DNA of 64,000 nt from positions 124,001-188,000 of the forward strand of contig JAGSHD010000001.1 of the NCBI GenBank assembly GCA_023954715.1, given 5' to 3'. Positions 44,616-52,936 of this stretch are shown one piece after another (the first letter of the stretch is position 1; each line of letters begins with the position of its first letter). This stretch comes from Candidatus Cloacimonadota bacterium. GTDB taxonomy: Bacteria > Muiribacteriota > UBA6191. A program made the position numbers and the translations under genes. Below the pieces are notes generated by a model, which worked only from the letters and a program-made list of their open reading frames with translations, made no database searches and had not been told where the DNA came from.

Positions 44616-44722
44616 ATCTCATCTCACTTAGTTTTCAATCCATAATTTAAAGTCCAATCTTTAGTGAGAATACCAACTAAAAAACAAAGAGCTTTTGAGC
44701 TGTCTCAACCATGGAGAAAACT

Positions 44723-45508
44723 ATGTATTTTATCATTTTTATTTTTTGTCTAATTCATCCAAGCCATAGCCAAGAAATCAATCCTTATCAGTTTAAATAT
44801 CAATTTAGACGTCATATTAAAAATACTTTTCAATTAAAAGGACATCAAGTATCAATTAAAACACGAGATCTTAATATAAAAACTGATCATGCCTCTTGGT
44901 CTGGTGCTATCAATATCAATGGGATACGACTCTCGCAATTAGTGGATAGTACAAATAAAGATTTTTTATTTGATGCGGAATTAGATATCTCCCACATGAA
45001 GGTTATTTATCGTCACGGTAAAATCTATAGTCACGATCTACTAGCAGCAGATACAAATATTCAAGCAAAGTTATTTGTTTCGAAAAACTCATTAAATGAT
45101 TTGATCGCCCAACATATTGACTCTGAAAAAAAACTAAATGTCTTTGTATTTGATATAAAAGATAAGCAATTTATCTTACACGCCAAAGGAGGAGGTCGAT
45201 TTGGTGGAGTACGATTTTTTGTACAATCACAAGCATTTATGAGGTACAATAAAGTAGGAATACAAATTCTTGATCAAAAGATACATACTTACGGACTAGC
45301 AAAAATGAAGCATAACTCGTTTAAAGAGATGCTTATTAAAAAAGTACATGAACTTCAATTTGAAATACCCAACTCCAAACTATTTAACAAAATTAGGTTT
45401 ACAGGATGTGAAGTAGGTAATAAAGGTGTATATTTACAAATTCAAAAAACTAGCCTAAATCATGACAATATAATGATATCAAAGCTGATTCAATCCAATT
45501 TTGATTAG
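44723..45508 (+). CDS. Exported protein of unknown family (weakly DUF2993-like)
   Basis: The 261-residue protein has a signal peptide (MYFIIFIFCLIHPSHS) and a beta-rich mature part with long amphipathic stretches (LFDAELDISHMKVIYRHGK). The run of strands with a mid-domain FILHAKGGGRFGGVRFFVQS and the ending VYLQIQKTSL recall lipid-binding beta sheets of the DUF2993/LmeA type, but this is only a loose impression. I chose the ATG at 44723; GGAGA lies 6 bases upstream and overlaps an earlier in-frame ATG at 44711, the same arrangement as in the caspase gene. The VOC gene follows after 18 bases. Confidence 0.65.
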   Translation: MYFIIFIFCLIHPSHSQEINPYQFKYQFRRHIKNTFQLKGHQVSIKTRDLNIKTDHASWSGAININGIRLSQLVDSTNKDFLFDAELDISHMKVIYRHGKIYSHDLLAADTNIQAKLFVSKNSLNDLIAQHIDSEKKLNVFVFDIKDKQFILHAKGGGRFGGVRFFVQSQAFMRYNKVGIQILDQKIHTYGLAKMKHNSFKEMLIKKVHELQFEIPNSKLFNKIRFTGCEVGNKGVYLQIQKTSLNHDNIMISKLIQSNFD

Positions 45509-45526
45509 TCCATTGAAGGAGACATT

Positions 45527-45877
45527 TTGAACCAACACGAAAAAATAAACTATCTTGAAATACCAGCCAAAGATCTAGAAAAAACAAAAACGTTTTTTAA
45601 GCAGATCTTTGGTTTTACTTTTACCGATTACGGTCCAGGATACACAGCCTTTGATAATGCCGGAATCGATGGGGGCTTTTACCAGTCCGATCTAAACAGC
45701 AGCACCTCTAATGGATCAAGTTTAATTGTATTTTACAGCAACGACCTAGAGGCCACATTATCCAAGGTCACTCAATTCAAAGGCACTATCATCAAAGAGA
45801 TCTTTTCATTTCCAGGCGGAAGAAGATTTCATTTTGAAGACCCTAATGGCAATGAGTTTGCTGTTTGGGGGGATTAA
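45527..45877 (+). CDS. VOC superfamily (glyoxalase/bleomycin-resistance fold) protein
   Basis: The 116-residue protein begins INYLEIPAKDLEKTKTFFKQ, includes GFTFTDYGPGYTAFDNAG and ends FHFEDPNGNEFAVWGD, a complete single VOC module as in glyoxalase-like proteins of the COG3324 type. The terminal DPxGNxFxxW motif with Glu is a probable metal ligand. The substrate is unknown. It starts with TTG at 45527, supported by GAAGGAGA 4 bases upstream. It is followed immediately by a strong terminator shared with the convergent propeller gene. Confidence 0.88.
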   Translation: MNQHEKINYLEIPAKDLEKTKTFFKQIFGFTFTDYGPGYTAFDNAGIDGGFYQSDLNSSTSNGSSLIVFYSNDLEATLSKVTQFKGTIIKEIFSFPGGRRFHFEDPNGNEFAVWGD

Positions 45878-45882
45878 TAAAA

Positions 45883-45929
45883 TTGCCTGTTGATTTAACT
45901 ACAAGTTATCATCAACAGGCAAACTTTTT
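45883..45929. terminator. Intrinsic terminator between convergent genes
   Basis: TTGCCTGTTGAT (45883-45894) pairs perfectly with ATCAACAGGCAA (45911-45922) around a 16-base loop, with five T after it on the plus strand and a short T-rich stretch on the minus strand. It serves the VOC gene and probably the convergent 45928-49941 gene. Confidence 0.85.
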
Positions 45930-48900
45930 AATTAGTAAAAATACTAATATTGTTATCTTGATCTACAACATAAGACTTATTGTCTGCTCCTTCAACTGGG
46001 AGACGATCATATACTTGATCTTCGCTACTTACCCACTGAATTGTTCCGTTAGAATCAAGTTTCATTAATCTGTTACCATAGTTAACGAAGATTGTACCGT
46101 TTTCAGATACTTTTAACTGATCTACATTTACTTCAAAGTCATGAGTCCAGATCTTTTCTCCGTCTTTAGATATTTGAGTTAATCTTTGATCGCTTAGCCC
46201 AAATGCTACCTTGTTTTCACCAAAAATGATTTTGTTGTATTCATCTAATGAAAAGCTGTCTTTACCTAATTTGTTTATAGAAATACGCTCATCTCCGTTT
46301 AGATAGATATTGTCAAAGCTATCTGCAAAGATGTCTCCTTCAATAATAGTTGATGTATAGTAATTCCATAACAAAGTACCACCGTTTGTGATACAAGATA
46401 CTCTATCTGCTGCATGAATATAAATCAATCCACTAGTAGTTACATCAATCGATGAGATACTGGTTTCGACTTTAAACTTCCAGACTGGTGTACCTTGATT
46501 ATCAAACTTGTAAACATAGTTTGAATAATTATCTGTAATTTTATTAGACGCTATATATAAGAAACCATCTTGAGATAACTTTGGAGAAGAAAATTTACCA
46601 CCAGTTTGTCTTTTCCATTTTACATTACCTTCATCATCAAAGTGGTACAACATATTGTTGTCTCTAGTTAAGCCTTGAGTAGCTAGGTATAATGTACCAG
46701 ATTCAGCTGGAATTGGTTTTAAGGAGTCACCAACTAAATCAGCGATCCATTTTTCTTGTAAATCAGACCCATACACATGCAATTGGTTTGAAGTATACAC
46801 GGTGTAGATCGTCGAATCTGTACCGATAACAAGGTGAGTTACATCTGAAGTATTGGTAGTCAAAGTTTGGCTAGCAAGTAAAATCTCTGGACTTTTAGGG
46901 CTTGCTACGACCAAATCAGAATATGCACCTTCACCACCAGTAAAGTTACCTGCAGAAACCTTGATCTCATAAGGCACATCATTTTGAAGATTGTAAAGTT
47001 TAGTTAAGTTTTCATTTGTTTTAACTACAGTAAACGCTGATAGCTCTTGTGTTTGTAATCTAAAATATACGTTATACCATTGGGCTTTAGCATTTGATGC
47101 AAAGGTAACTTTTAAACTATGATCTTCTTCTGTTACTACAACATCACTTACTTGCTCTGGAGTATAAGTATCATTGGTAAACTCTTTTAATACTCTAAAA
47201 CCAATTTTATTACTTTTTGTATCAACTGAGTAATGATCTCTTCTAGATACTCTACAGTCTTCTAAAGAGTCTTGATAAGAGCATCCTCGAACCACTTTTC
47301 TAGATCCAGTATTTGGACCAACTGCATCACTTGTTGCATGGTCTTTATAAACATCACTGCCGTACCAATCTTCAGTCCATTCAGAAACATTTCCACTCAT
47401 ATCAGACAATCCAAACGCATTTGCATTTTTTAATCCTACATTTTGAGTTGTATTGACAGAGTTAGAAGTAAACCATGCCTCTTGATCTAATGTAGAGTCA
47501 ACATCTAGCCAAGGTTTATCCGATGTTCTACCTGCTTTACTAGAATACTCAAACTCTACTTCAGTTGGTAGACGATAGCTATGTCGTCCTTCCATTTCAT
47601 TTAAAAGCTCAATAAAAACTTTTGCTTCTGACCATGACACACCAGTGATTGGACTGTTTGGATTATGGTTTACTAGTCCATCTGGAGTTGTACCCATCAT
47701 GGTTTGCCACTGTTGTAGTGTAACCTCAACTTGACCCAACCAAAAACCTTTTGTCAAACTCACTTTATGAGCAGGCCCCTCGTCAAAATAACTGTTGGTA
47801 CTTGTCGATCCGATGGAGACGCTTCCTGGTGGGATCCAACTCATTTTCATTCCGCTAGAAGTTTCAAAAATATCACCAGCAGCTTTAGCATTTTTAGTCC
47901 GGCGATTATTTAAAAGGTTTCCACCTCTTTTAGACCAAGAGTCAGAAAGACCTAAGCTATCTGTTTTAATTGTATGAATAAATCCGTCAATTCCACCCAA
48001 ATACAAAACACCATCATCATCAATCACTGGACTAGCTGTAGATTTTGTATTATTTGTCCATAAGATTTTACCCTCTGAATCAATAGCCTGTAGCTTATGT
48101 GTAGCACTACTCAAATATACGATATTTTGATCTCCAATACTTGGAGGAGAAAAACTACTTCCTTCTAATTCAATCTCCCATCTTAAACTGTGATCTGTCC
48201 CTAGTGCTGTTAATTTTGATTCACTTAAAAGATAATAATTATTATTAGAATCCATCACGATTGATGAAAAAGCACTCGCACCTTGATAATCCCACAGTTT
48301 GTCTCCATTACTCATATCATAAGCATTTACTTTATCATCTACACCAATGAGGATTTCACCGATATGATTGATCACTGGATCTGATGGCAAATATTCGATT
48401 CCATCAATCTCTTTAGACCACTTCAAAGACCCATCTGGATATATTGCTGATATAAAATATGTATCTTCGTTAGATGTAGACTCAAATCCTGATGAAATAT
48501 AGAGGATCCCCATTTCATCAATAGTTGGAGCAGAAAAAATGGTATGCCAGTTTCTAAAAGCCCATAACTCTTCGCCATCAGGAGATATGGCAGTAACTTG
48601 AGCATTGTGTGTATTTGTAGCTTGAGAAGCAATATAGATTGTATGATCCGCTGCGATTGCTGGGGCTGAGAGATTACAATTGCCAACAAAAACCTTCCAT
48701 ACAATGTTGCCTGACTCGTCTATGCTATATAAGTTTTTATCCTCTGAATAAGCATAAATACGAAACTCTTCACCATTTGGAGTAGTAATCATATCACCAA
48801 CAATAGATGTATTAATAAAACCGTTTGTTTTTACTTTCCATTTTAAAGATCCATTTTTTGACATGGCATATAAATATCCATCTGTTGAACCAACATATAA

Positions 48901-49941
48901 AACCCCGTTTGGCCCTATCATTGGATTGGAGTGTATTGGACCTCCCGTGTCTAAAGTAAAGATCTCTTCTGAACTTGTATAATCACTAAGATCAATTGAT
49001 GTTTCGCTTGAACTAGTAGAAGTAGAAGGGTTTGAAGAATTTTGAGATTGTTTAGTTAATCGGGTCACGATTGTACTAAAGTCTGACTCTTTATTATCTT
49101 GAATAGAGGTCGCCGCTAAATAATAGTTAGTATTTGGCTCTAAATTTAGTAACTCCAAAAACTCCGTAGACCCAGTTAAACGATTTGCTGTGTTTTTTGT
49201 AAGTTTGGAATCTTTAGAGTAATACAAATTATATTGATCTACTGCGCTTACTTTGTTTAAAACCACTGATATAGTAGTAGTAGTTGAGGAATGAGCGACA
49301 ATAGACGGGCTTGTAATACTTGTTTCAACTAGTGGATCGATTACCATCACTTCACTTGCAGGACTCTCTACTCCATCTTTCAGTGAAGTTACTACCGCAA
49401 AATACTTTGTATCTCGATTTGGTAGATTAAACTGAAAAGGGGAATGAATATTCGAAACTCGATTTCCTTTTTCAACAATCATCTCATCTTCGCTATGGTA
49501 GTAAAGATTATAGGACTGAGCCTCTGCTACAGCATAAAAACTTACAACAGGTGAGTTAGAGCTTGAAACAACATCTACATAGCTTGGAGCACTACCAGGA
49601 TCAGAAGTAGTCGGAACCTCTGGGGCCAAAGAGTTAAAATATAGCTTTCCTGACTCATTCATTCGAAGCCAATAAGCAAAACCTGGTTTGAAAGTGTCAA
49701 ATTGCTCATAAGTACTAAACTCTTGTGCTGGCTCACTTTCTGTATAAATTAACCAATCTTTATCCGCTGCAAAAATCATACTAACGGATCCTGTAACGTG
49801 TGTAGATAGGTAATCCGTGACGGCAATATCCTCTCTAATTGGGAGTGAGACGAGGTTCCAGCCTTGATTTAAAGATCTAAACTCGTCGGCAAATACTGGT
49901 CCAAAGGCAAGTAAACAAAAAAGCGTAATATATAGTTTCAT
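45928..49941 (-). CDS. Giant exported protein: FN3-like repeats, two PQQ-type beta-propellers, FGE-fold domain
   Basis: The 1337-residue protein has a signal peptide (MKLYITLFCLLAFGPVFA) and an N-terminal WNLVSLPI-type domain also found in surface proteins. Two FN3-like repeats (YNLYYHSEDEM, YNLYYSKDSKL) and a Ser/Thr-rich linker follow. Next is a PQQ-like beta-propeller (350-690) with repeats such as GVLYVGSTDGYLYAMSKNG and SLKWKVKT, then an FGE-sulfatase-fold domain (about 715-930: MSWIPPGSVSIGS, YRLPTEVEFEYSSKAG, GNVSEWTEDWY, GFRVLKEF). After it come another FN3-like repeat and a second propeller to the C-terminus. Domains of the same three kinds appear in the tandem FGE proteins, suggesting a common surface-protein family. 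I chose the ATG at 49941 over a TTG at 49953. Catalysis is unlikely; binding or adhesion is favoured. Confidence 0.85.
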   Translation of the reverse strand: MKLYITLFCLLAFGPVFADEFRSLNQGWNLVSLPIREDIAVTDYLSTHVTGSVSMIFAADKDWLIYTESEPAQEFSTYEQFDTFKPGFAYWLRMNESGKLYFNSLAPEVPTTSDPGSAPSYVDVVSSSNSPVVSFYAVAEAQSYNLYYHSEDEMIVEKGNRVSNIHSPFQFNLPNRDTKYFAVVTSLKDGVESPASEVMVIDPLVETSITSPSIVAHSSTTTTISVVLNKVSAVDQYNLYYSKDSKLTKNTANRLTGSTEFLELLNLEPNTNYYLAATSIQDNKESDFSTIVTRLTKQSQNSSNPSTSTSSSETSIDLSDYTSSEEIFTLDTGGPIHSNPMIGPNGVLYVGSTDGYLYAMSKNGSLKWKVKTNGFINTSIVGDMITTPNGEEFRIYAYSEDKNLYSIDESGNIVWKVFVGNCNLSAPAIAADHTIYIASQATNTHNAQVTAISPDGEELWAFRNWHTIFSAPTIDEMGILYISSGFESTSNEDTYFISAIYPDGSLKWSKEIDGIEYLPSDPVINHIGEILIGVDDKVNAYDMSNGDKLWDYQGASAFSSIVMDSNNNYYLLSESKLTALGTDHSLRWEIELEGSSFSPPSIGDQNIVYLSSATHKLQAIDSEGKILWTNNTKSTASPVIDDDGVLYLGGIDGFIHTIKTDSLGLSDSWSKRGGNLLNNRRTKNAKAAGDIFETSSGMKMSWIPPGSVSIGSTSTNSYFDEGPAHKVSLTKGFWLGQVEVTLQQWQTMMGTTPDGLVNHNPNSPITGVSWSEAKVFIELLNEMEGRHSYRLPTEVEFEYSSKAGRTSDKPWLDVDSTLDQEAWFTSNSVNTTQNVGLKNANAFGLSDMSGNVSEWTEDWYGSDVYKDHATSDAVGPNTGSRKVVRGCSYQDSLEDCRVSRRDHYSVDTKSNKIGFRVLKEFTNDTYTPEQVSDVVVTEEDHSLKVTFASNAKAQWYNVYFRLQTQELSAFTVVKTNENLTKLYNLQNDVPYEIKVSAGNFTGGEGAYSDLVVASPKSPEILLASQTLTTNTSDVTHLVIGTDSTIYTVYTSNQLHVYGSDLQEKWIADLVGDSLKPIPAESGTLYLATQGLTRDNNMLYHFDDEGNVKWKRQTGGKFSSPKLSQDGFLYIASNKITDNYSNYVYKFDNQGTPVWKFKVETSISSIDVTTSGLIYIHAADRVSCITNGGTLLWNYYTSTIIEGDIFADSFDNIYLNGDERISINKLGKDSFSLDEYNKIIFGENKVAFGLSDQRLTQISKDGEKIWTHDFEVNVDQLKVSENGTIFVNYGNRLMKLDSNGTIQWVSSEDQVYDRLPVEGADNKSYVVDQDNNISIFTN

Positions 49942-50196
49942 AATTTTAATCAATTTTAAATGTAAGTTATCTTACATAAATCGACATTTTTACACGATTT
50001 CTTGAGCTTTTTTGTGTGATCTTGTTTGTTTTTGCTTCTTACTGTCTGATTGCGTGTATTAATTTGAAGTTTTGTTTGTTGTTACATTTTTTTCGTAAGT
50101 CATGTAAAAAACAAATTGGCTATTTTTATTCTAAAAGGGGGCATAACTTCATAGACATTTAATCATAAACTTCTTTTGATTTTCACCATCAAAAAT

Positions 50197-50226
50197 TTGA
50201 CTTATGATATGATTAACCACCATAAT
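50197..50226 (+). promoter_or_regulatory. Promoter of the Fic gene
   Basis: TTGACT (50197-50202) and CATAAT (50221-50226) are 18 bases apart. One operator half-site lies in the spacer and another starts inside the -10 box. Confidence 0.6.
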
Positions 50227-50303
50227 CGCATCACAGTGTGATATGATTATTGGGGATAATAGCATCAAAATACGATGCAATTAAGACAGGTAATCGTATC
50301 ATA
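50203..50303. promoter_or_regulatory. Operator array upstream of the Fic gene (four TRTGATRYGATTA half-sites)
   Basis: Copies on the plus strand are at 50203-50215 (TATGATATGATTA) and 50237-50249 (TGTGATATGATTA); copies on the minus strand are at 50223-50235 (TGTGATGCGATTA) and 50291-50303 (TATGATACGATTA). The middle two form a near-perfect palindrome centred near 50236. A weaker fifth copy (10 of 13) is at 50271-50283. The array covers the promoter and reaches the ribosome binding site, as expected for autorepression. Confidence 0.7.
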
Positions 50304-50312
50304 GGAGTTTTT

Positions 50313-51437
50313 ATGATAAACAAAAAGTGGATATGGACTAACAAAAGATACCCAGAATTCTTCTATGATATACATATATTAAATCCAATCTTATTAGATA
50401 TAAAATATCATCAAGGACTTTTGGATGGAATCTTTCGTAATATTAGCAGTGAAGATATTGATCAAATTAATCTCAACTTGTTAGCAATTGATGCTATAGA
50501 CACTTCGGCTATTGAAGGAAACATATTAAACAGAGATAGTGTTCGATCTTCAATAGCTAAAAAACTTGCTATTTCAATAGAAGGTAATGACTCATCGACT
50601 ATACATACCAATGGACTGATTGAATTTTTATTGGATGCAATAATCAACAACCAAAAACAAGTTACCCTAGAAAGAATCTTTGGGTGGCACAACTGTTTGT
50701 TTCCGACTGGGTATAGCGGTCTACAAAAAATTGATGTTGCACAACTACGCGGCCCCGATGAAATGCAAATAGTCTCTGGATCTTATATAAAAGAATCCGT
50801 TCATTATATTGCTCCACCTCGTAGTCGTTTAGACGAAGAGATGACGCGTTTTATTGACTGGATTAATAACGACAGCGATTTAAGTATTATCAAAGCTGGA
50901 ATAGCTCATCTTTGGTTTGTAATCATTCATCCTCTCGATGACGGAAATGGCCGAATTGCAAGAGCACTTAGTGATTTGATATTAACCAAAGAAGCAAAAG
51001 CTGTTATAAAGCTATACTCTGTATCTAGTGCTATCAAACATGACATCAAAAACTATTATTCTATTTTAGAAAAAACAACGGCTAGTGAGTCTCTTGATAT
51101 AACTTTATGGTTACAGTGGTTTTTGAATACCATGCTTAAATCACTAAAAGAGTCACTCAAAAGTGTGCAATACGTGATCGACAAAACAGCATTTTGGAAC
51201 TTGCATAAAAACACCGTACTTAATGCTAGACAAAAAAAACTATTAAATAAATTATTAGATATGGGAGTAGACAATTTTGAAGGCAGTATAAACACAAGAA
51301 AGTACGCAGCTATTACTAAAACAAGTAAAATCACTGCTAGTAGAGAATTAAAAGACTTGGTGGACAAAAACTGTATCATTCAATGCAAAGGCACTGCGGG
51401 AAGAAATACAAGTTATGAAATATTATTGTGCGATTGA
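50313..51437 (+). CDS. Fic family adenylyltransferase-type protein, class II, with C-terminal winged HTH
   Basis: Residues 1-40 match the DUF4172-type N-terminus of many Fic proteins (WIWTNKRYPEFFYD). The inhibitory helix is TSAIEGN with Glu68, the (S/T)xxxE(G/N) motif, which comes before the Fic core and so makes this class II. The active site is HPLDDGNGRIAR with His206; the usual Phe after HP is Leu. The C-terminal 90 residues read like a winged helix (NTRKYAAITKTSKITASREL), so the protein may regulate its own promoter. Fic proteins transfer AMP or similar groups to target Ser/Thr/Tyr. I chose the ATG at 50313: AGGAG precedes it, and the upstream TTG at 50250 falls inside the operator array. 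Confidence 0.92.
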   Translation: MINKKWIWTNKRYPEFFYDIHILNPILLDIKYHQGLLDGIFRNISSEDIDQINLNLLAIDAIDTSAIEGNILNRDSVRSSIAKKLAISIEGNDSSTIHTNGLIEFLLDAIINNQKQVTLERIFGWHNCLFPTGYSGLQKIDVAQLRGPDEMQIVSGSYIKESVHYIAPPRSRLDEEMTRFIDWINNDSDLSIIKAGIAHLWFVIIHPLDDGNGRIARALSDLILTKEAKAVIKLYSVSSAIKHDIKNYYSILEKTTASESLDITLWLQWFLNTMLKSLKESLKSVQYVIDKTAFWNLHKNTVLNARQKKLLNKLLDMGVDNFEGSINTRKYAAITKTSKITASRELKDLVDKNCIIQCKGTAGRNTSYEILLCD

Positions 51438-51473
51438 CATCACTTTATTCAATGCTAAAATATACTAATTAAT

Positions 51474-52214
51474 ATGAAAGCAAAACAAATATCTAAACGA
51501 GGCTATCTTTTCACTTTTGATAGCAAAAACTCTAACTTTGAAGTAGAAACTTCTATCTATATAATCATCGGAGACAAAAAGGTCTTTGTTATTGATACTC
51601 ATTGTGGGGCTGACTCTATGATGTATGTTCATGATTTTATCAATCACAAGTGTAAGGATCACGAGATCGTAGTGGTCAATACCCATTATGACTGGGATCA
51701 TGTCTTTGGCAATATGGCATTTTCAAAACATACAATTATATCTCATCAAGAAACATACGATATGCTAGATCAACATTGGGAGAGCATGGAGATAGCCAAT
51801 AAAGACTCTTGTGATGGCGATACCAGTAAATGCCTTCCAAACAAAACCTTTGTAGGGGATTTAGACTTTTTGGATGAAGGGGTTAGATTGTTTCATAGTC
51901 CGGGACATACCCACGACTCCATCTCTGTTTATGATAACCAAGACAAAGTACTATTTGTAGCTGACAACCTAGAAAAACCTTTACCATATCTTCAAGATCA
52001 TCGACTTCAATTGTATGTTAATACTCTTAACTATTACCATACCCTAAACTTTGAAACTTTAGTTTGTACTCATAGTGGCGTTGTTGACTTTGAAACTATT
52101 GAGTTTACCAAAGGTTATCTAAACTCCATCATACATGATAAACCACTTGATCTGACGACGGAGCAATTGGAGGTGCATGGGGTTAATAGATTAGAGTTGA
52201 AAAAAAGGAAATAG
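51474..52214 (+). CDS. Metallo-beta-lactamase fold hydrolase
   Basis: The 246-residue protein contains the MBL core: VFVIDTHCGADSMM, the metal-binding VNTHYDWDHVFGN, then LFHSPGHTHDSISVY with a ligand His, VLFVADNLEKPLPY with the bridging Asp, and LVCTHSGV with the last His. The HxHxDH motif is altered to HYDWDH, so the second His is Asp, as in a recognised subgroup of small MBL-fold proteins. Hydrolysis of an unknown ester, thioester or phosphodiester is expected. It begins 36 bases after the Fic gene, with no strong ribosome binding site, and may be in the same transcript. Confidence 0.85.
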   Translation: MKAKQISKRGYLFTFDSKNSNFEVETSIYIIIGDKKVFVIDTHCGADSMMYVHDFINHKCKDHEIVVVNTHYDWDHVFGNMAFSKHTIISHQETYDMLDQHWESMEIANKDSCDGDTSKCLPNKTFVGDLDFLDEGVRLFHSPGHTHDSISVYDNQDKVLFVADNLEKPLPYLQDHRLQLYVNTLNYYHTLNFETLVCTHSGVVDFETIEFTKGYLNSIIHDKPLDLTTEQLEVHGVNRLELKKRK

Positions 52215-52243
52215 ACATTTTAAGTGATACACCTGTAAGATTT

Positions 52244-52834
52244 TTAGCATTTAGATAAAAGAACATTTAACCATTTTTCGGACTTCCTATTTGTCCTAAC
52301 ATCGTTGGTTATCCAAATCTCTTCGATGGAAAATAGTTTCCTTTCTTCCAAAAAAAGAGGAAAAGAGTCTTCGTTGAAAGAAGTAAAGTGTCTACCGCCA
52401 ATTTTCTGCTCATTTACTCCATATTTAAACGAACAATACATAAATCCTAATGGCTTTAAAGAAGTATGTAATCTGTCAAATACATCATACATTTCAGATT
52501 TGGGAACATGAAGGAGGGATGCACAAGCCCAAATTGCATGAAATTCATTTACAAAATCTAACTCCTGAAAAGATAGATTAGAAATATCTATGTTAAAATA
52601 CTTTTTAGCTATAGGATTGAACTCTTCTACAGGATCAATACTAGTAACCTCAAACCCTTGATTAACAAAGTAATTTGAGTCTCTACCTGAACCACAGCCA
52701 GCATCTAAAATCTTTGCATTCGAAGGTAAAATTGAAGTGAACTTGGTCCAAGCTTCTTTCATTTTAAGCTTATATGTATCTTCTACATATTTAGTATTAT
52801 TTTCTTTGTAATAATTTAATGTGCTGTCTATCAT
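52244..52834 (-). CDS. Class I SAM-dependent methyltransferase
   Basis: The 196-residue protein carries the SAM-binding motif ILDAGCGSGRDSNYFVNQGF, followed by VTSIDPVEEF (acidic residue that binds the ribose) and IWACASLLHVPKSEM, which is motif IV of small-molecule methyltransferases. The later strand is FMYCSFKYG. It looks like a small-molecule or tellurite-resistance-like methyltransferase; the substrate is unknown. It is convergent with the MBL-fold gene (29 bases between their ends). The upstream HNH gene is divergent. Confidence 0.9.
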   Translation of the reverse strand: MIDSTLNYYKENNTKYVEDTYKLKMKEAWTKFTSILPSNAKILDAGCGSGRDSNYFVNQGFEVTSIDPVEEFNPIAKKYFNIDISNLSFQELDFVNEFHAIWACASLLHVPKSEMYDVFDRLHTSLKPLGFMYCSFKYGVNEQKIGGRHFTSFNEDSFPLFLEERKLFSIEEIWITNDVRTNRKSEKWLNVLLSKC

Positions 52835-52936
52835 ATTTTTTAACCCAGTCTAATCAAAAAAATTGTACAATAGTATATACTAAAACTGTTGTGAAAGTAA
52901 CAAAGATATAGCAGCTCCAAATAGACTTCTAAAATT

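Larger units (their letters stand above)
49942..50312. other. Intergenic region with divergent promoters and Fic operator array
   Basis: The left half contains T/G-rich sequence upstream of the leftward propeller gene, without a box I can call. The right half contains a sigma-70-like promoter (50197-50226) and four near-identical half-sites upstream of the Fic gene. Confidence 0.6.

Noticed and set aside
45928..49941. PQQ-dependent dehydrogenase
   Set aside because: The propeller repeats are present, but there is no dehydrogenase active-site context, and they are interrupted by FGE and FN3-like domains.
50250..50312. Upstream TTG start of the Fic gene
   Set aside because: It falls inside the operator array, has no ribosome binding site, and the ATG at 50313 has AGGAG.
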